DNA of 6,434 nucleotides from Candidatus Omnitrophota bacterium (GCA_028713875.1 JAQTNM010000092.1:1-6434); one strand, 5' to 3'. Shown: positions 1 through 5,886, counted from the first letter of the stretch. Translations and numbers: made by a program. Notes: a model not told the origin generated them from the letters alone.

Positions 1-516
1 AAGCTGGGTAAATTATTTACCAATTATGTAGGCGCTCATCCTCTGGCAGGCTCTGAAAAAAGAAGCGCAGCTAATGCCCGGGCCGGACTATTTAAAGATT
101 CGCTTTGCATAATCACTCCGGTTAAGGCTACCAACCGGACGGCTTTAAAAAAAGTCGTGGAATTCTGGCGCAGGCTTGAAGCAAAAACCATTCTTTTGTC
201 GCCTTCTGAACACGACCGTATTTTAGCGTTTGTCAGTCATCTCCCGCATGCAATAGCTTTTTCACTGATCGATTGCATACCCGCGGGTTATTTAAGATTT
301 GCCTCCGGCGGGCTAAAGGACACTACGCGCATTGCCGCTTCAGACAGCGTAATCTGGGAAGATATATTTTTGAGCAATCAGCAAAATATTTTAAAAACAA
401 TAAGGTCTTTTGAGTCTAATCTCTCGGTTTTGAAATCAGCACTCAAAGCAAAAAGCAAGAGCAGATTACATAAAATTTTAAAACTGGCAAAGGCCAAAAG
501 AGAATCTCTGCGATGA
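1..516 (+). CDS. tyrA: Prephenate dehydrogenase, C-terminal part (5' end outside window)
   Basis: This enzyme oxidatively decarboxylates prephenate to 4-hydroxyphenylpyruvate with NAD(P)+, on the route to tyrosine, in the cytoplasm. The frame is open from base 1 and 171 codons are visible; the N-terminal Rossmann domain lies upstream. Seen in the visible part: GAHPLAGSEK (residues 11-20), the loop whose histidine is catalytic in characterised family members; SHLPH (79-83), the conserved helix of the dimeric C-terminal domain; and GGLKDTTRIAASD (103-115), whose arginine (110) matches the prephenate-binding arginine. The protein ends in a lysine/arginine-rich tail (about residues 148-171) and has no room for an ACT regulatory domain, so feedback control by tyrosine through ACT is not expected. 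The stop TGA overlaps the cmk start (ATGA). A first in-window ATG at 157 is internal and not the real start. Family assignment is confident; NAD versus NADP use cannot be judged. Confidence 0.93.
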   Translation, partial: KLGKLFTNYVGAHPLAGSEKRSAANARAGLFKDSLCIITPVKATNRTALKKVVEFWRRLEAKTILLSPSEHDRILAFVSHLPHAIAFSLIDCIPAGYLRFASGGLKDTTRIAASDSVIWEDIFLSNQQNILKTIRSFESNLSVLKSALKAKSKSRLHKILKLAKAKRESLR

Positions 517-1175
517 TCATTGCAATCGACGGACCAGCCGGAGCGGGAAAGAGTACCATTGCCAGGATGACAGCCCAGAAACTGGGCTTTCTTTATATTG
601 ATACCGGGGCGATATACCGCGCCCTGACCTTAAAGGTCCTGGAGAATAAAATAGATATCAACGATACCGCCAGCATAGTGGCTACCGCCGCAAGCACCGC
701 GATTAACCTGGTAAACAACCCGGACGGTTCATTAAAGGTGCTTTTAGACGGCATTGATGTCTCCCAGGCAATAAGGCAACCCAGGATAACCCGTTTTGTT
801 TCGGACATCGCCAAAATACAAAAAGTCAGGGAGGTCCTTATAAAACTACAGCGCGAGCTTGGGCTGCAGCGCGACAGCGTATTGGACGGCCGGGATATCG
901 GGACGGTTGTTTTTCCGGACGCGGATAAAAAGTTTTACCTGGATGCCAGGTTTGAAGAGCGGGTTATGCGCAGGTATAAGGAATTAAAAGCTTTGGGTGA
1001 AAACGTTACTTACGAGGATATAGCAAAGGATTTGCGTAATCGTGATACCATTGATTCAACGCGGCAGTGCGCGCCGCTTAAGAAAGCGGATGACGCCGCC
1101 TATGTAGATACTACGGAAATGAGCATAGAGGCAGTGGTGGAGGCGGTATTAAAGAAAATAAGAAAGACAGGTTAA
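513..1175 (+). CDS. cmk: (d)CMP kinase (cytidylate kinase)
   Basis: Cytosolic kinase that phosphorylates CMP or dCMP with ATP, recycling CMP released by RNA turnover and lipid synthesis. The 220-residue length is normal for bacterial Cmk. Visible motifs: P-loop GPAGAGKST (residues 7-15); YIDTGAIYRA (28-37), the substrate-side segment; DGRDIGTVVFP (125-135), typical of the NMP-binding region; and the lid/C-terminal signature RDTIDSTRQCAPLKKADDA (177-195). The start is set by the ATGA overlap with tyrA. Only a weak purine stretch (AAAAGAGAA) lies upstream, so translation is probably coupled to tyrA. In many bacteria aroA lies between tyrA and cmk; here it is absent. lepA follows after 8 nt. The CTP pool it supports feeds the CDP-diacylglycerol used by PgsA further down the cluster. 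Confidence 0.97.
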   Translation: MIIAIDGPAGAGKSTIARMTAQKLGFLYIDTGAIYRALTLKVLENKIDINDTASIVATAASTAINLVNNPDGSLKVLLDGIDVSQAIRQPRITRFVSDIAKIQKVREVLIKLQRELGLQRDSVLDGRDIGTVVFPDADKKFYLDARFEERVMRRYKELKALGENVTYEDIAKDLRNRDTIDSTRQCAPLKKADDAAYVDTTEMSIEAVVEAVLKKIRKTG

Positions 1176-1183
1176 TGCCATAA

Positions 1184-2983
1184 ATGGACAAGTCATTAAT
1201 CCGTAATTTCAGCATAATCGCCCATATCGACCACGGTAAATCCACCCTGGCCGACAGGATTCTGGAGGTAACCGGAGCAGTGGATAGGAGACATAAGGGT
1301 CAGCAACTGCTCGACGATATGGACCTGGAAAAAGAGAGGGGCATCACCATAAAGGCATCTATGGTAAGACTCTTCTATAGGTCCCAAAAGACGGGTGAAA
1401 ACTATATCCTCAACCTCATTGATACGCCGGGCCATGTGGATTTTACCTATGAAGTATCCAAGTCTCTTGCTGCCTGCGAGGGCGCCCTGCTGGTAGTTGA
1501 CGCGGGCCAGGGCATAGAAGCGCAGACCGTAGCAAATTATTACCTGGCCAGGGATAATAAATTGAAGGTCATACCTGTGATTAATAAAATAGACCTTACT
1601 TCGGCGGATGTGGAAGGAACCAGGCGGCAGATCATTGATGTGCTGGGGTTTAAAGAAGAAGAGATCATCTTGGCTTCCGCCAAGGAAGGCACGGGTGTTG
1701 AAGAGATACTGGAAAGGATAACACAGGCTATCCCTGCTCCTTCGGGAAATCCGGATCTTCCCCTGAAGGCCCTGGTATTTGATTGCCGTTTTGATGTTTT
1801 TAAAGGCGTAGTCATTTTCGTAAGAGTAGTAGACGGCATAATAGATAATAAGACCCAGATCAAGCTGATGCATTCCGGAAAGGTCTGTAAGATTGAAGAA
1901 TTAGGCGTATTCCAGAATTTAAAATATACCCAGGCTAATTCTTTGGCCTGCGGAGAGGTAGGTTATTTTACCGCCAATATACGCGACCCCCGTGAGATCC
2001 TTATCGGTGATACCATAGCCGATATGAGGAATCCCTGCGCAGAGGCCCTGCCGGGTTTCCGTAAATTAAAGCCGCTGGTATTCTGCGGCATATACCCGGT
2101 CAATCCGGCGGACTTTGCGAATTTGCGCGATGCGATAGATAAACTTAAGCTTTCCGACGCTTCATTTGTATTTGAGCCGGAGAATTCACAGTCTTTCGGA
2201 ACGGGCTTTCGCTGCGGGTTCCTGGGGCTTTTGCATATGGAGATAGTCCAGGAGCGCCTGGAGCGGGAGTATGATTTGAATTTGATATTGACCGTGCCCA
2301 ACGTAGTTTACAGGATCAGGACGACGCAGGGAGAGCTTATAGAAGTGGACACCCCGGCTAAGTTCCCTGCTCCGCAGGATATCGAAGAAGCGCAGGAGCC
2401 TTTCGTCAGCTTGCTGATGATCATACCGGTAGATACGATTGAATCAGTCTGCGATTTTGCCAAATCGAGAAGAGGCGTCTTTAACTCAAACGAATACCTC
2501 ACTGAAAAAAGGGTGAAGCTTATTTTTGATATGCCGCTTTCGGAGATTATCGTTGATTTCTACGACCGCATCAAGTCTCTGACGCGCGGCTACGGCTCTC
2601 TTGATTACGAATTCAAGGATTACCTTCCTACCAAGCTGGTGAAACTGGACGTAATGCTCAATGGCATGGTATGCGATGCTATTTCTTCGCTGATGTATAA
2701 AGACAAGGCAGGCACAAAGGCGCATGCCCTGGTCTCTAAACTGAAAGAATTAATACCCCGCCAGCTATTTGAGGTAAGTATCCAGGCGGCAATAGGCAGC
2801 CAAGTCATCGCCTCAGAAAAAATAAGGCCGGTAGGCAAACACGTTACTGCCAAGTGTTACGGCGGAGATATTACCCGTAAACGCAAGCTCTGGGAAGGGC
2901 AGAAAAAAGGTAAAAAGAGACTGAAGAACTTCGGCAAGGTTGAGATTCCCCAGGAGGCATTTCTGGAGGTGCTTAAAATATGA
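1184..2983 (+). CDS. lepA: Elongation factor 4 (ribosomal back-translocase GTPase LepA)
   Basis: A ribosome-dependent translational GTPase, reported to back-translocate or remodel stalled ribosomes and to affect initiation and 30S assembly. It is 599 residues long, the usual family size. GTPase motifs: G1 AHIDHGKST (residues 13-21), G2 ERGITIKA (51-58), G3 DTPGH (80-84), G4 NKID (134-137) and G5 SAKEG (165-169). The EF-G-like domains II, III and V follow. The LepA-specific C-terminal domain carries CYGGDITRKRKL and the basic stretch up to IPQEAFLEVLKI, which closes the protein without a tail. The ATG at 1184 begins directly before the conserved IRNFSIIAHIDHGKST segment, so no N-terminal extension is missing. 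No strong Shine-Dalgarno sequence is visible; the cmk stop is 8 nt upstream. Its last four bases overlap lepB, the classic lepA-lepB pair known from E. coli. Confidence 0.98.
   Translation: MDKSLIRNFSIIAHIDHGKSTLADRILEVTGAVDRRHKGQQLLDDMDLEKERGITIKASMVRLFYRSQKTGENYILNLIDTPGHVDFTYEVSKSLAACEGALLVVDAGQGIEAQTVANYYLARDNKLKVIPVINKIDLTSADVEGTRRQIIDVLGFKEEEIILASAKEGTGVEEILERITQAIPAPSGNPDLPLKALVFDCRFDVFKGVVIFVRVVDGIIDNKTQIKLMHSGKVCKIEELGVFQNLKYTQANSLACGEVGYFTANIRDPREILIGDTIADMRNPCAEALPGFRKLKPLVFCGIYPVNPADFANLRDAIDKLKLSDASFVFEPENSQSFGTGFRCGFLGLLHMEIVQERLEREYDLNLILTVPNVVYRIRTTQGELIEVDTPAKFPAPQDIEEAQEPFVSLLMIIPVDTIESVCDFAKSRRGVFNSNEYLTEKRVKLIFDMPLSEIIVDFYDRIKSLTRGYGSLDYEFKDYLPTKLVKLDVMLNGMVCDAISSLMYKDKAGTKAHALVSKLKELIPRQLFEVSIQAAIGSQVIASEKIRPVGKHVTAKCYGGDITRKRKLWEGQKKGKKRLKNFGKVEIPQEAFLEVLKI
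2965..2970 (+). promoter_or_regulatory. Strong Shine-Dalgarno site of lepB inside lepA
   Basis: GGAGGT lies 9 nt before the lepB ATG at 2980, within the last codons of lepA. A second GGAGG occurs at 2953-2957. This is the best ribosome binding site in the cluster. It suggests that lepB is translated from its own entry site as well as by coupling through the ATGA overlap. Confidence 0.7.
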
Positions 2984-3579
2984 GTATCCGAAAATCCGCT
3001 TTAAGGGGAGTTAAAAAACGTTCAGCCCTGCGCGAATGGATAGAGTCGATCGTAGTTGCTTTTATCCTGGCTATGTTTATACGCGCGTTCCTGGTGCAGG
3101 CATTTAAAATACCTACCGGCTCGATGCGGCCGACGCTGGTTGAAGGAGACCTCATTTTAGTGAACAAATTGATTTACGGAGCAAAGATACCTTTCACCGG
3201 TCTGAGACTGCCGGCGCTGCAACAGCCAAAAAGAGGGGACGTTATCGTATTCATTTACCCGCAGGATACCAAGAAGGATTTCATCAAAAGGCTCATAGCC
3301 ACAGAGGGCCAGACCGTGGAAATCAAGAACGGCACCATTTACGTTGACAATAAGCCCCTGCTGGATCAACTGTTTAGCCAGAGATACTATTATAACCGCG
3401 GAGAGTTCGGCGCAGAAGATGAGAAGATCGTTGTGCCCAAGGACAGTTTTTTTGTCATGGGCGACAATTCCGCATCCTCCCAGGATAGCCGTTACTGGGG
3501 TTTCGTGCCCAAAAAGAATCTTCTGGGTAAAGCCATATTGATCTACTGGCCGCCGCAGCGCATAAGGATAATACATTGA
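2980..3579 (+). CDS. lepB: Signal peptidase I
   Basis: Membrane-bound Ser/Lys protease that removes signal peptides from secreted proteins on the outer face of the cytoplasmic membrane. It has 199 residues. A short basic N-terminus (KKR, R18) precedes a single hydrophobic segment at about 21-40, after which the protein should be extracytoplasmic. Box B IPTGSMRPTL (residues 44-53) holds the nucleophile Ser48. Box C RGDVIVF is at 85-91. Box D FIKRLIATEG (101-110) holds the general base Lys103. Box E GDNSASSQDSRYWGFVP is at 161-177. All catalytic elements are intact. It resembles single-span signal peptidases rather than the two-span E. coli form. It overlaps lepA by ATGA and pgsA by TTGA. The secreted TPR protein at 5990 is a plausible client. 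Confidence 0.97.
   Translation: MSIRKSALRGVKKRSALREWIESIVVAFILAMFIRAFLVQAFKIPTGSMRPTLVEGDLILVNKLIYGAKIPFTGLRLPALQQPKRGDVIVFIYPQDTKKDFIKRLIATEGQTVEIKNGTIYVDNKPLLDQLFSQRYYYNRGEFGAEDEKIVVPKDSFFVMGDNSASSQDSRYWGFVPKKNLLGKAILIYWPPQRIRIIH
3564..3568 (+). promoter_or_regulatory. Shine-Dalgarno site supporting the TTG start of pgsA
   Basis: AAGGA lies 7 nt before the TTG at 3576. The first in-frame ATG is at residue 77, past the catalytic motif, so the TTG start is required. This site and the overlap with the lepB stop codon decide the start. Confidence 0.65.
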
Positions 3580-4139
3580 ACTTCGCCAATAAGATCTCCA
3601 CTTTCCGGATATTAAGCGTACCTTTTTTCATCGCCAGCCTGGTATATTATTCTCCGGAGCGGGATTACCTGCGGACAGCGGCGCTGCTCATCTTTCTGCT
3701 TGGTGTTATTTCGGACGCCGTAGACGGTTATATCGCCAGGAAATCAAAACAGCAGTCCAAGGCCGGCCTGGTCCTTGACCCTTTAGGCGATAAGCTTTTA
3801 TTGATGAGCGCATTTATCTGCCTGTCTTTCGTAGGCGGTTTTAGCCTGAAGTTTCCCCTCTGGGTCACCTTGATAGTTATCAGCCGGGACATGATAATAT
3901 TGCTCGGGACGCTGGTAATCTATATGGTCAAACAGCATATTGATATCCATCCCACGAGGTGGGGGAAATTAACCACTACTTTTCAGATGCTGGCGGTTAT
4001 TGCAGTGTTATTACAATTCCGCCTGGCATACATTTTCTGGTGGCTGGCTGTATTTTTTACTCTCGTTTCCGGGACAGATTACGTAATGCGCGGGTTTAAA
4101 ACTCTATATGCGACAGATAATAACCGCCTCCATAATTAG
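3576..4139 (+). CDS. pgsA: CDP-diacylglycerol--glycerol-3-phosphate 3-phosphatidyltransferase
   Basis: Integral membrane enzyme that joins CDP-diacylglycerol and glycerol-3-phosphate to give phosphatidylglycerophosphate, the committed step toward phosphatidylglycerol and cardiolipin. It has 187 residues, the usual length. The full CDP-alcohol phosphotransferase signature is present with exact spacing: D47, D50-G51, A54-R55, G64, D68 and D72. The four aspartates bind metal and catalyse. NKISTFRILSVPFF at the N-terminus matches the family opening (N, T and R before the first membrane span). Several hydrophobic spans are visible, at about 11-25, 32-46, 73-90, 93-118 and 132-165. PgsA rather than another family member is the best call from size, N-terminus and the neighbouring plsY, but a phosphatidylinositol-type or related alcohol transferase cannot be fully excluded by eye. 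Translation starts at TTG overlapping the lepB stop; the 3' end overlaps plsY by 32 nt. Confidence 0.9.
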   Translation: MNFANKISTFRILSVPFFIASLVYYSPERDYLRTAALLIFLLGVISDAVDGYIARKSKQQSKAGLVLDPLGDKLLLMSAFICLSFVGGFSLKFPLWVTLIVISRDMIILLGTLVIYMVKQHIDIHPTRWGKLTTTFQMLAVIAVLLQFRLAYIFWWLAVFFTLVSGTDYVMRGFKTLYATDNNRLHN

Positions 4140-4734
4140 CTACCTGATCGGCTCGATACCTACCGCTTACATTTTTGGCCGGGTCTTAAAAGGCATTGAT
4201 ATACGCAAATTCGGCTCAGGCAATGTAGGGGCCACAAATGCTTTGCGCGTATTGGGCAGGTGGCCGGCAATTGCGGTATTGGCCCTGGACATCTTAAAGG
4301 GTTTTCTGCCGGTCCTATTTTTAGGAAATTTCTTTGTCCAGAGGATCAATTATCTGCCGCAGGAGACAGTCCGTCTTGTTGTCGGCTTAAGCTGTATTGC
4401 CGGACACAGCTGGAGCCTGTTCTTACGATTCAAGGGCGGCAAGGGTATTGCAACGACTTTAGGCGTACTATTGGCTTTGGCAATTAAGGTGCCGGGATTA
4501 AATATAGTACTGGCTTTGCTGGTTTTAAGCTGGTTTTTGATTTTTGCGTTTACCAGGATCGTCTCACTGGCATCTATTGTATCCGCGGTTTTGCTGCCGG
4601 TATATATGCTCGTATTCCGCCAGACCTTCACTTTGATATTCTCCAGTTTCATCCTCTGTGCCTTCGCCATCATTCGTCATCGCTCTAACCTGCGCAGATT
4701 ATGGCAGGGGAAAGAGCACCGCATAAAGTTTTAA
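4108..4734 (+). CDS. plsY: Glycerol-3-phosphate acyltransferase (acyl-phosphate dependent)
   Basis: Membrane enzyme that transfers an acyl chain from acyl-phosphate (made by PlsX) to glycerol-3-phosphate, forming lysophosphatidate, the first intermediate of phospholipid synthesis. It has 208 residues, typical of the family. Visible motifs: YLIGSIPTAYIFGR (residues 12-25) in the first span; motif 1 GSGNVGATNALR (36-47); motif 2 with GH (99-100); glycine-rich motif KGGKGIAT (109-116); and the closing RHRSNLRRLWQGKE. About five hydrophobic spans fit the PlsY topology. One oddity is GHSWSLF, where the proline usual in GHxxPxF is Ser103. The ATG at 4108 is the only possible start, because an in-frame TAA lies just upstream at 4084. 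There is no clear Shine-Dalgarno sequence, so translation is probably coupled to pgsA. It appears to be the last gene of the cluster. Confidence 0.96.
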   Translation: MRQIITASIISYLIGSIPTAYIFGRVLKGIDIRKFGSGNVGATNALRVLGRWPAIAVLALDILKGFLPVLFLGNFFVQRINYLPQETVRLVVGLSCIAGHSWSLFLRFKGGKGIATTLGVLLALAIKVPGLNIVLALLVLSWFLIFAFTRIVSLASIVSAVLLPVYMLVFRQTFTLIFSSFILCAFAIIRHRSNLRRLWQGKEHRIKF

Positions 4735-4770
4735 CCGCTATGCATCACATCGCTGACCCTAAAATAAAAA

Positions 4771-4782
4771 GAAAACGTTTTC
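4771..4782. repeat. 12-bp perfect palindrome upstream of the pilZ-gene promoter
   Basis: GAAAACGTTTTC is its own reverse complement. It lies 20 bp upstream of the proposed -35 element of the PilZ gene, in non-coding DNA. It could be a regulator binding site; nothing in the window identifies the regulator. Confidence 0.4.
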
Positions 4783-4786
4783 CGGC

Positions 4787-4804
4787 CAAGCCCTTAGCGG
4801 CTTG
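4787..4804. repeat. 6-bp inverted repeat overlapping the -35 element
   Basis: CAAGCC and GGCTTG flank the 6-nt loop CTTAGC. The right arm overlaps the first bases of the proposed -35 TTGAAA. No T tract follows on the + strand, so it is not a convincing terminator for plsY. It may be an operator, or chance. Confidence 0.35.
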
Positions 4805-4831
4805 AAAATATCCTGATTCAGGTGCTATACT
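4802..4831 (+). promoter_or_regulatory. Sigma-70-type promoter for the PilZ gene
   Basis: TTGAAA (4802-4807) and TATACT (4826-4831) are separated by 18 nt. TGC directly before TATACT is an extended -10 element. Transcription should start near 4838, leaving a leader of about 50 nt before the ATG at 4890. Just downstream, TACCGCGGTA (4846-4855) is a 10-bp perfect palindrome, and CTTAAAC is repeated at 4830-4836 and 4857-4863. These could be regulatory. Confidence 0.6.
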
Positions 4832-4889
4832 TAAACCAAGGTTAATACCGCGGTAACTTAAACTGGTCCTCAAACAAAAAGAGGATAAG

Positions 4890-5219
4890 ATGTCGGAGGA
4901 TTTCCAAGATAGAAGAAGTTTTATGCGTCTGGCCAGAGTTCTGGACGTCAAAGTCGTTGATCTTGACGCCAATAAGGAAGCTAAAGGGCAAACGCACGAC
5001 ATAAGCGCAGACGGCATCGGTTTCATTACCGATATGTCTTTGGATAGAGATACTAATTTGGAATTATGGCTTTATATCCCCGATAACGCTGAGCCCTTAT
5101 ACACAAAAGGAAAGGTGGTTTGGGCGAAGATGGTTGATTCTAATGCATACCGCGTGGGGGTTAGATTAAATAAAGTTGATTTCGCAGGTATATCGCGGAT
5201 ATTGAGAACTATTGCCTAG
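4890..5219 (+). CDS. Stand-alone PilZ domain protein (probable cyclic-di-GMP receptor)
   Basis: PilZ domains bind the second messenger cyclic di-GMP and pass the signal to motility, adhesion or polysaccharide machinery. This 109-residue protein is one PilZ domain and little else. The N-terminal motif RRSFMR contains R-x3-R (Arg9, Arg13). The second motif D-x-S-x-x-G is HDISADGIGF (Asp37, Ser39, Gly42). The strand GKVVWAKMVDSNAYRVGVRL later in the domain is typical. Both ligand-binding motifs are intact, so binding is likely. The start follows AGAGGAT (4880-4886) at good spacing and lies right before the RRSFMR motif. It has no signal peptide and should be cytoplasmic. It has its own promoter, separate from the plsY cluster. 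The output partner is not visible here. It is followed by a terminator-like hairpin. Confidence 0.9.
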   Translation: MSEDFQDRRSFMRLARVLDVKVVDLDANKEAKGQTHDISADGIGFITDMSLDRDTNLELWLYIPDNAEPLYTKGKVVWAKMVDSNAYRVGVRLNKVDFAGISRILRTIA

Positions 5220-5223
5220 GATT

Positions 5224-5268
5224 TCCCCACCAGCCCTGCCTGATTAGGCAGAAGAAAGACAGCGGGGA
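5224..5268 (+). other. Possible RNA structure between the PilZ gene and the next gene
   Basis: CTGCCT (5236-5241) and AGGCAG (5246-5251) form a 6-bp stem with a GATT tetraloop. TCCCC (5224-5228) and GGGGA (5264-5268) can pair around it as an outer stem. The element sits between the PilZ stop at 5219 and the larger hairpin at 5274. No T tract follows the small hairpin. It could protect the 3' end of the PilZ mRNA or form part of a leader for the next gene. Confidence 0.35.
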
Positions 5269-5273
5269 TATTG

Positions 5274-5329
5274 CCGGGTTGCCACGGAGAAAAAAAGGAT
5301 ATTTTTAAATGCGGCAACCCGGATTTTTT
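5274..5329 (+). terminator. Intrinsic terminator or attenuator with a long loop
   Basis: CCGGGTTGCC (5274-5283) pairs perfectly with GGCAACCCGG (5313-5322), and A plus six T (5324-5329) follows. The 29-nt loop is unusually long but contains A-rich and T-rich stretches (AAAAA / TTTTT) that can pair and extend the hairpin. The right arm can also pair with TCCGG at 5335-5339. It probably ends the PilZ transcript. Because the next gene starts at 5361 and has no clear promoter of its own, it may instead allow controlled read-through. Confidence 0.6.
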
Positions 5330-5342
5330 AAAATTCCGGATT

Positions 5343-5350
5343 AAGGAAGG
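5343..5350 (+). promoter_or_regulatory. Shine-Dalgarno region of the 114-residue gene
   Basis: AAGGAAGG ends 10 nt before the ATG at 5361, directly after the terminator-like hairpin. It supports this ORF as a translated gene. Confidence 0.5.
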
Positions 5351-5360
5351 AAGAGCGTAA

Positions 5361-5705
5361 ATGCGCAACCTCGTTTTTAAAAACCTGACTTCACAGGCCA
5401 AAAAAAGAAAGATAATTTCCAGCCTTGAGACTACGGATAGAGAGGGTCTGCACAGTGTCATCCGCAGGCATTTTATCGGCGTGGTAAAGGAAATTAAAGG
5501 CGATAATTTTCCCCAGGGTTCGCCTTCGGTTTATATTTTGAAAGAACACAACAATAAAGAACAAAGGGGAAGATTTTTATGCAGGGTTAAAGGCCGCATA
5601 TATCTGAACGCTAACGGCCGCAGGTTTATTGTTTTTTTCATGCATTCCCTAAAGATAACCCTTTGCGCTGCATCTCAGGGGCTAAGCGGTTCTCGGGATG
5701 GTTAA
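5361..5705 (+). CDS. Hypothetical protein, 114 residues, unrecognised
   Basis: I do not recognise a named family. The protein is basic and cytoplasmic in character, without a signal peptide or a convincing membrane span. The N-terminal third is rich in charged helix-forming residues (KNLTSQAKKRKIISSLE, then HSVIRRHF). The middle and end look like beta strands (PSVYILKE, GRFLCRVKGRIYLN, RRFIVFFMHSLKITL). A mixed alpha/beta fold is therefore likely. The last residues (LSGSRDG) are low-complexity and may be a poorly conserved tail. A purine-rich ribosome binding site precedes the ATG, and no competing long frame covers the same DNA on the + strand. It follows the PilZ gene after 141 bp that contain a hairpin, so a role linked to PilZ signalling is possible but not shown. 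RNA or nucleic-acid binding is conceivable from the basic charge alone; that is speculation. Confidence 0.6.
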   Translation: MRNLVFKNLTSQAKKRKIISSLETTDREGLHSVIRRHFIGVVKEIKGDNFPQGSPSVYILKEHNNKEQRGRFLCRVKGRIYLNANGRRFIVFFMHSLKITLCAASQGLSGSRDG

Positions 5706-5816
5706 TAGTCATAACCTATTGATATTCAATAACTTTAGTTCCTAAAAAATAACAAAAAACAGCGCCTCCGTCTTATTCCCGAGACAGTTTTTAAAAGAAG
5801 AGGATAAGAATATATT
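5706..5816. other. Intergenic DNA, AT-rich, with weak promoter-like and inverted-repeat elements
   Basis: No gene is visible. TATTGA and TCAATA (5717-5731) form a short inverted repeat around TAT. TTGATA (5719-5724) and TAAAAA (5743-5748), 18 nt apart, resemble a weak promoter aimed at the terminator at 5817. TCTCGGGA (5691-5698, inside the preceding gene) pairs with TCCCGAGA (5777-5784), which is followed by T5 (5788-5792). AGAGGATAAGA (5799-5809) repeats the ribosome binding site of the PilZ gene (4880-4890), but no ORF follows it. Confidence 0.3.
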
Positions 5817-5851
5817 AAGCCGGGCTGATAAATCAGCCCGGCTTTTGTTTT
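5817..5851 (+). terminator. Strong intrinsic terminator
   Basis: AAGCCGGGCTGAT (5817-5829) pairs with ATCAGCCCGGCTT (5832-5844); in practice this is a 12-bp stem closed by a TAAA loop. The run TTTTGTTTT (5843-5851) follows. It is the clearest terminator in the window. It ends transcription from the 114-residue gene, or of a small RNA from the preceding intergenic stretch, and insulates the TPR gene downstream. The reverse strand lacks a comparable T tract beside the hairpin. Confidence 0.9.
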
Positions 5852-5886
5852 AATTGTTTAATCTAAGCTAAGCCCGCCAGTGATTT

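Noticed and set aside
1196..1873. 225-codon open frame on the minus strand inside lepA
   Set aside because: It lies wholly antisense to the highly conserved GTPase domain of LepA, and its translation has no recognisable domain. It is a by-product of lepA codon use.
3157..3576. 139-codon minus-strand frame over lepB
   Set aside because: It covers the catalytic part of lepB in antisense, with no ribosome binding site or recognisable motif.
4260..4487. 75-codon plus-strand frame inside plsY
   Set aside because: It is an alternative frame of the conserved PlsY motifs; the plsY frame itself explains the conservation.
4787..4804. Terminator for plsY
   Set aside because: The hairpin is only 6 bp, no T tract follows it on the + strand, and it overlaps the -35 element of the PilZ promoter.
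4745..5026. 93-codon minus-strand frame over the PilZ promoter and gene start
   Set aside because: It conflicts with a good promoter and an intact PilZ motif on the other strand, and its translation is not protein-like.
5220..5360. Cyclic-di-GMP (GEMM-type) riboswitch, suggested by the PilZ neighbour
   Set aside because: I could not find the conserved GEMM core sequences; only generic hairpins are visible.
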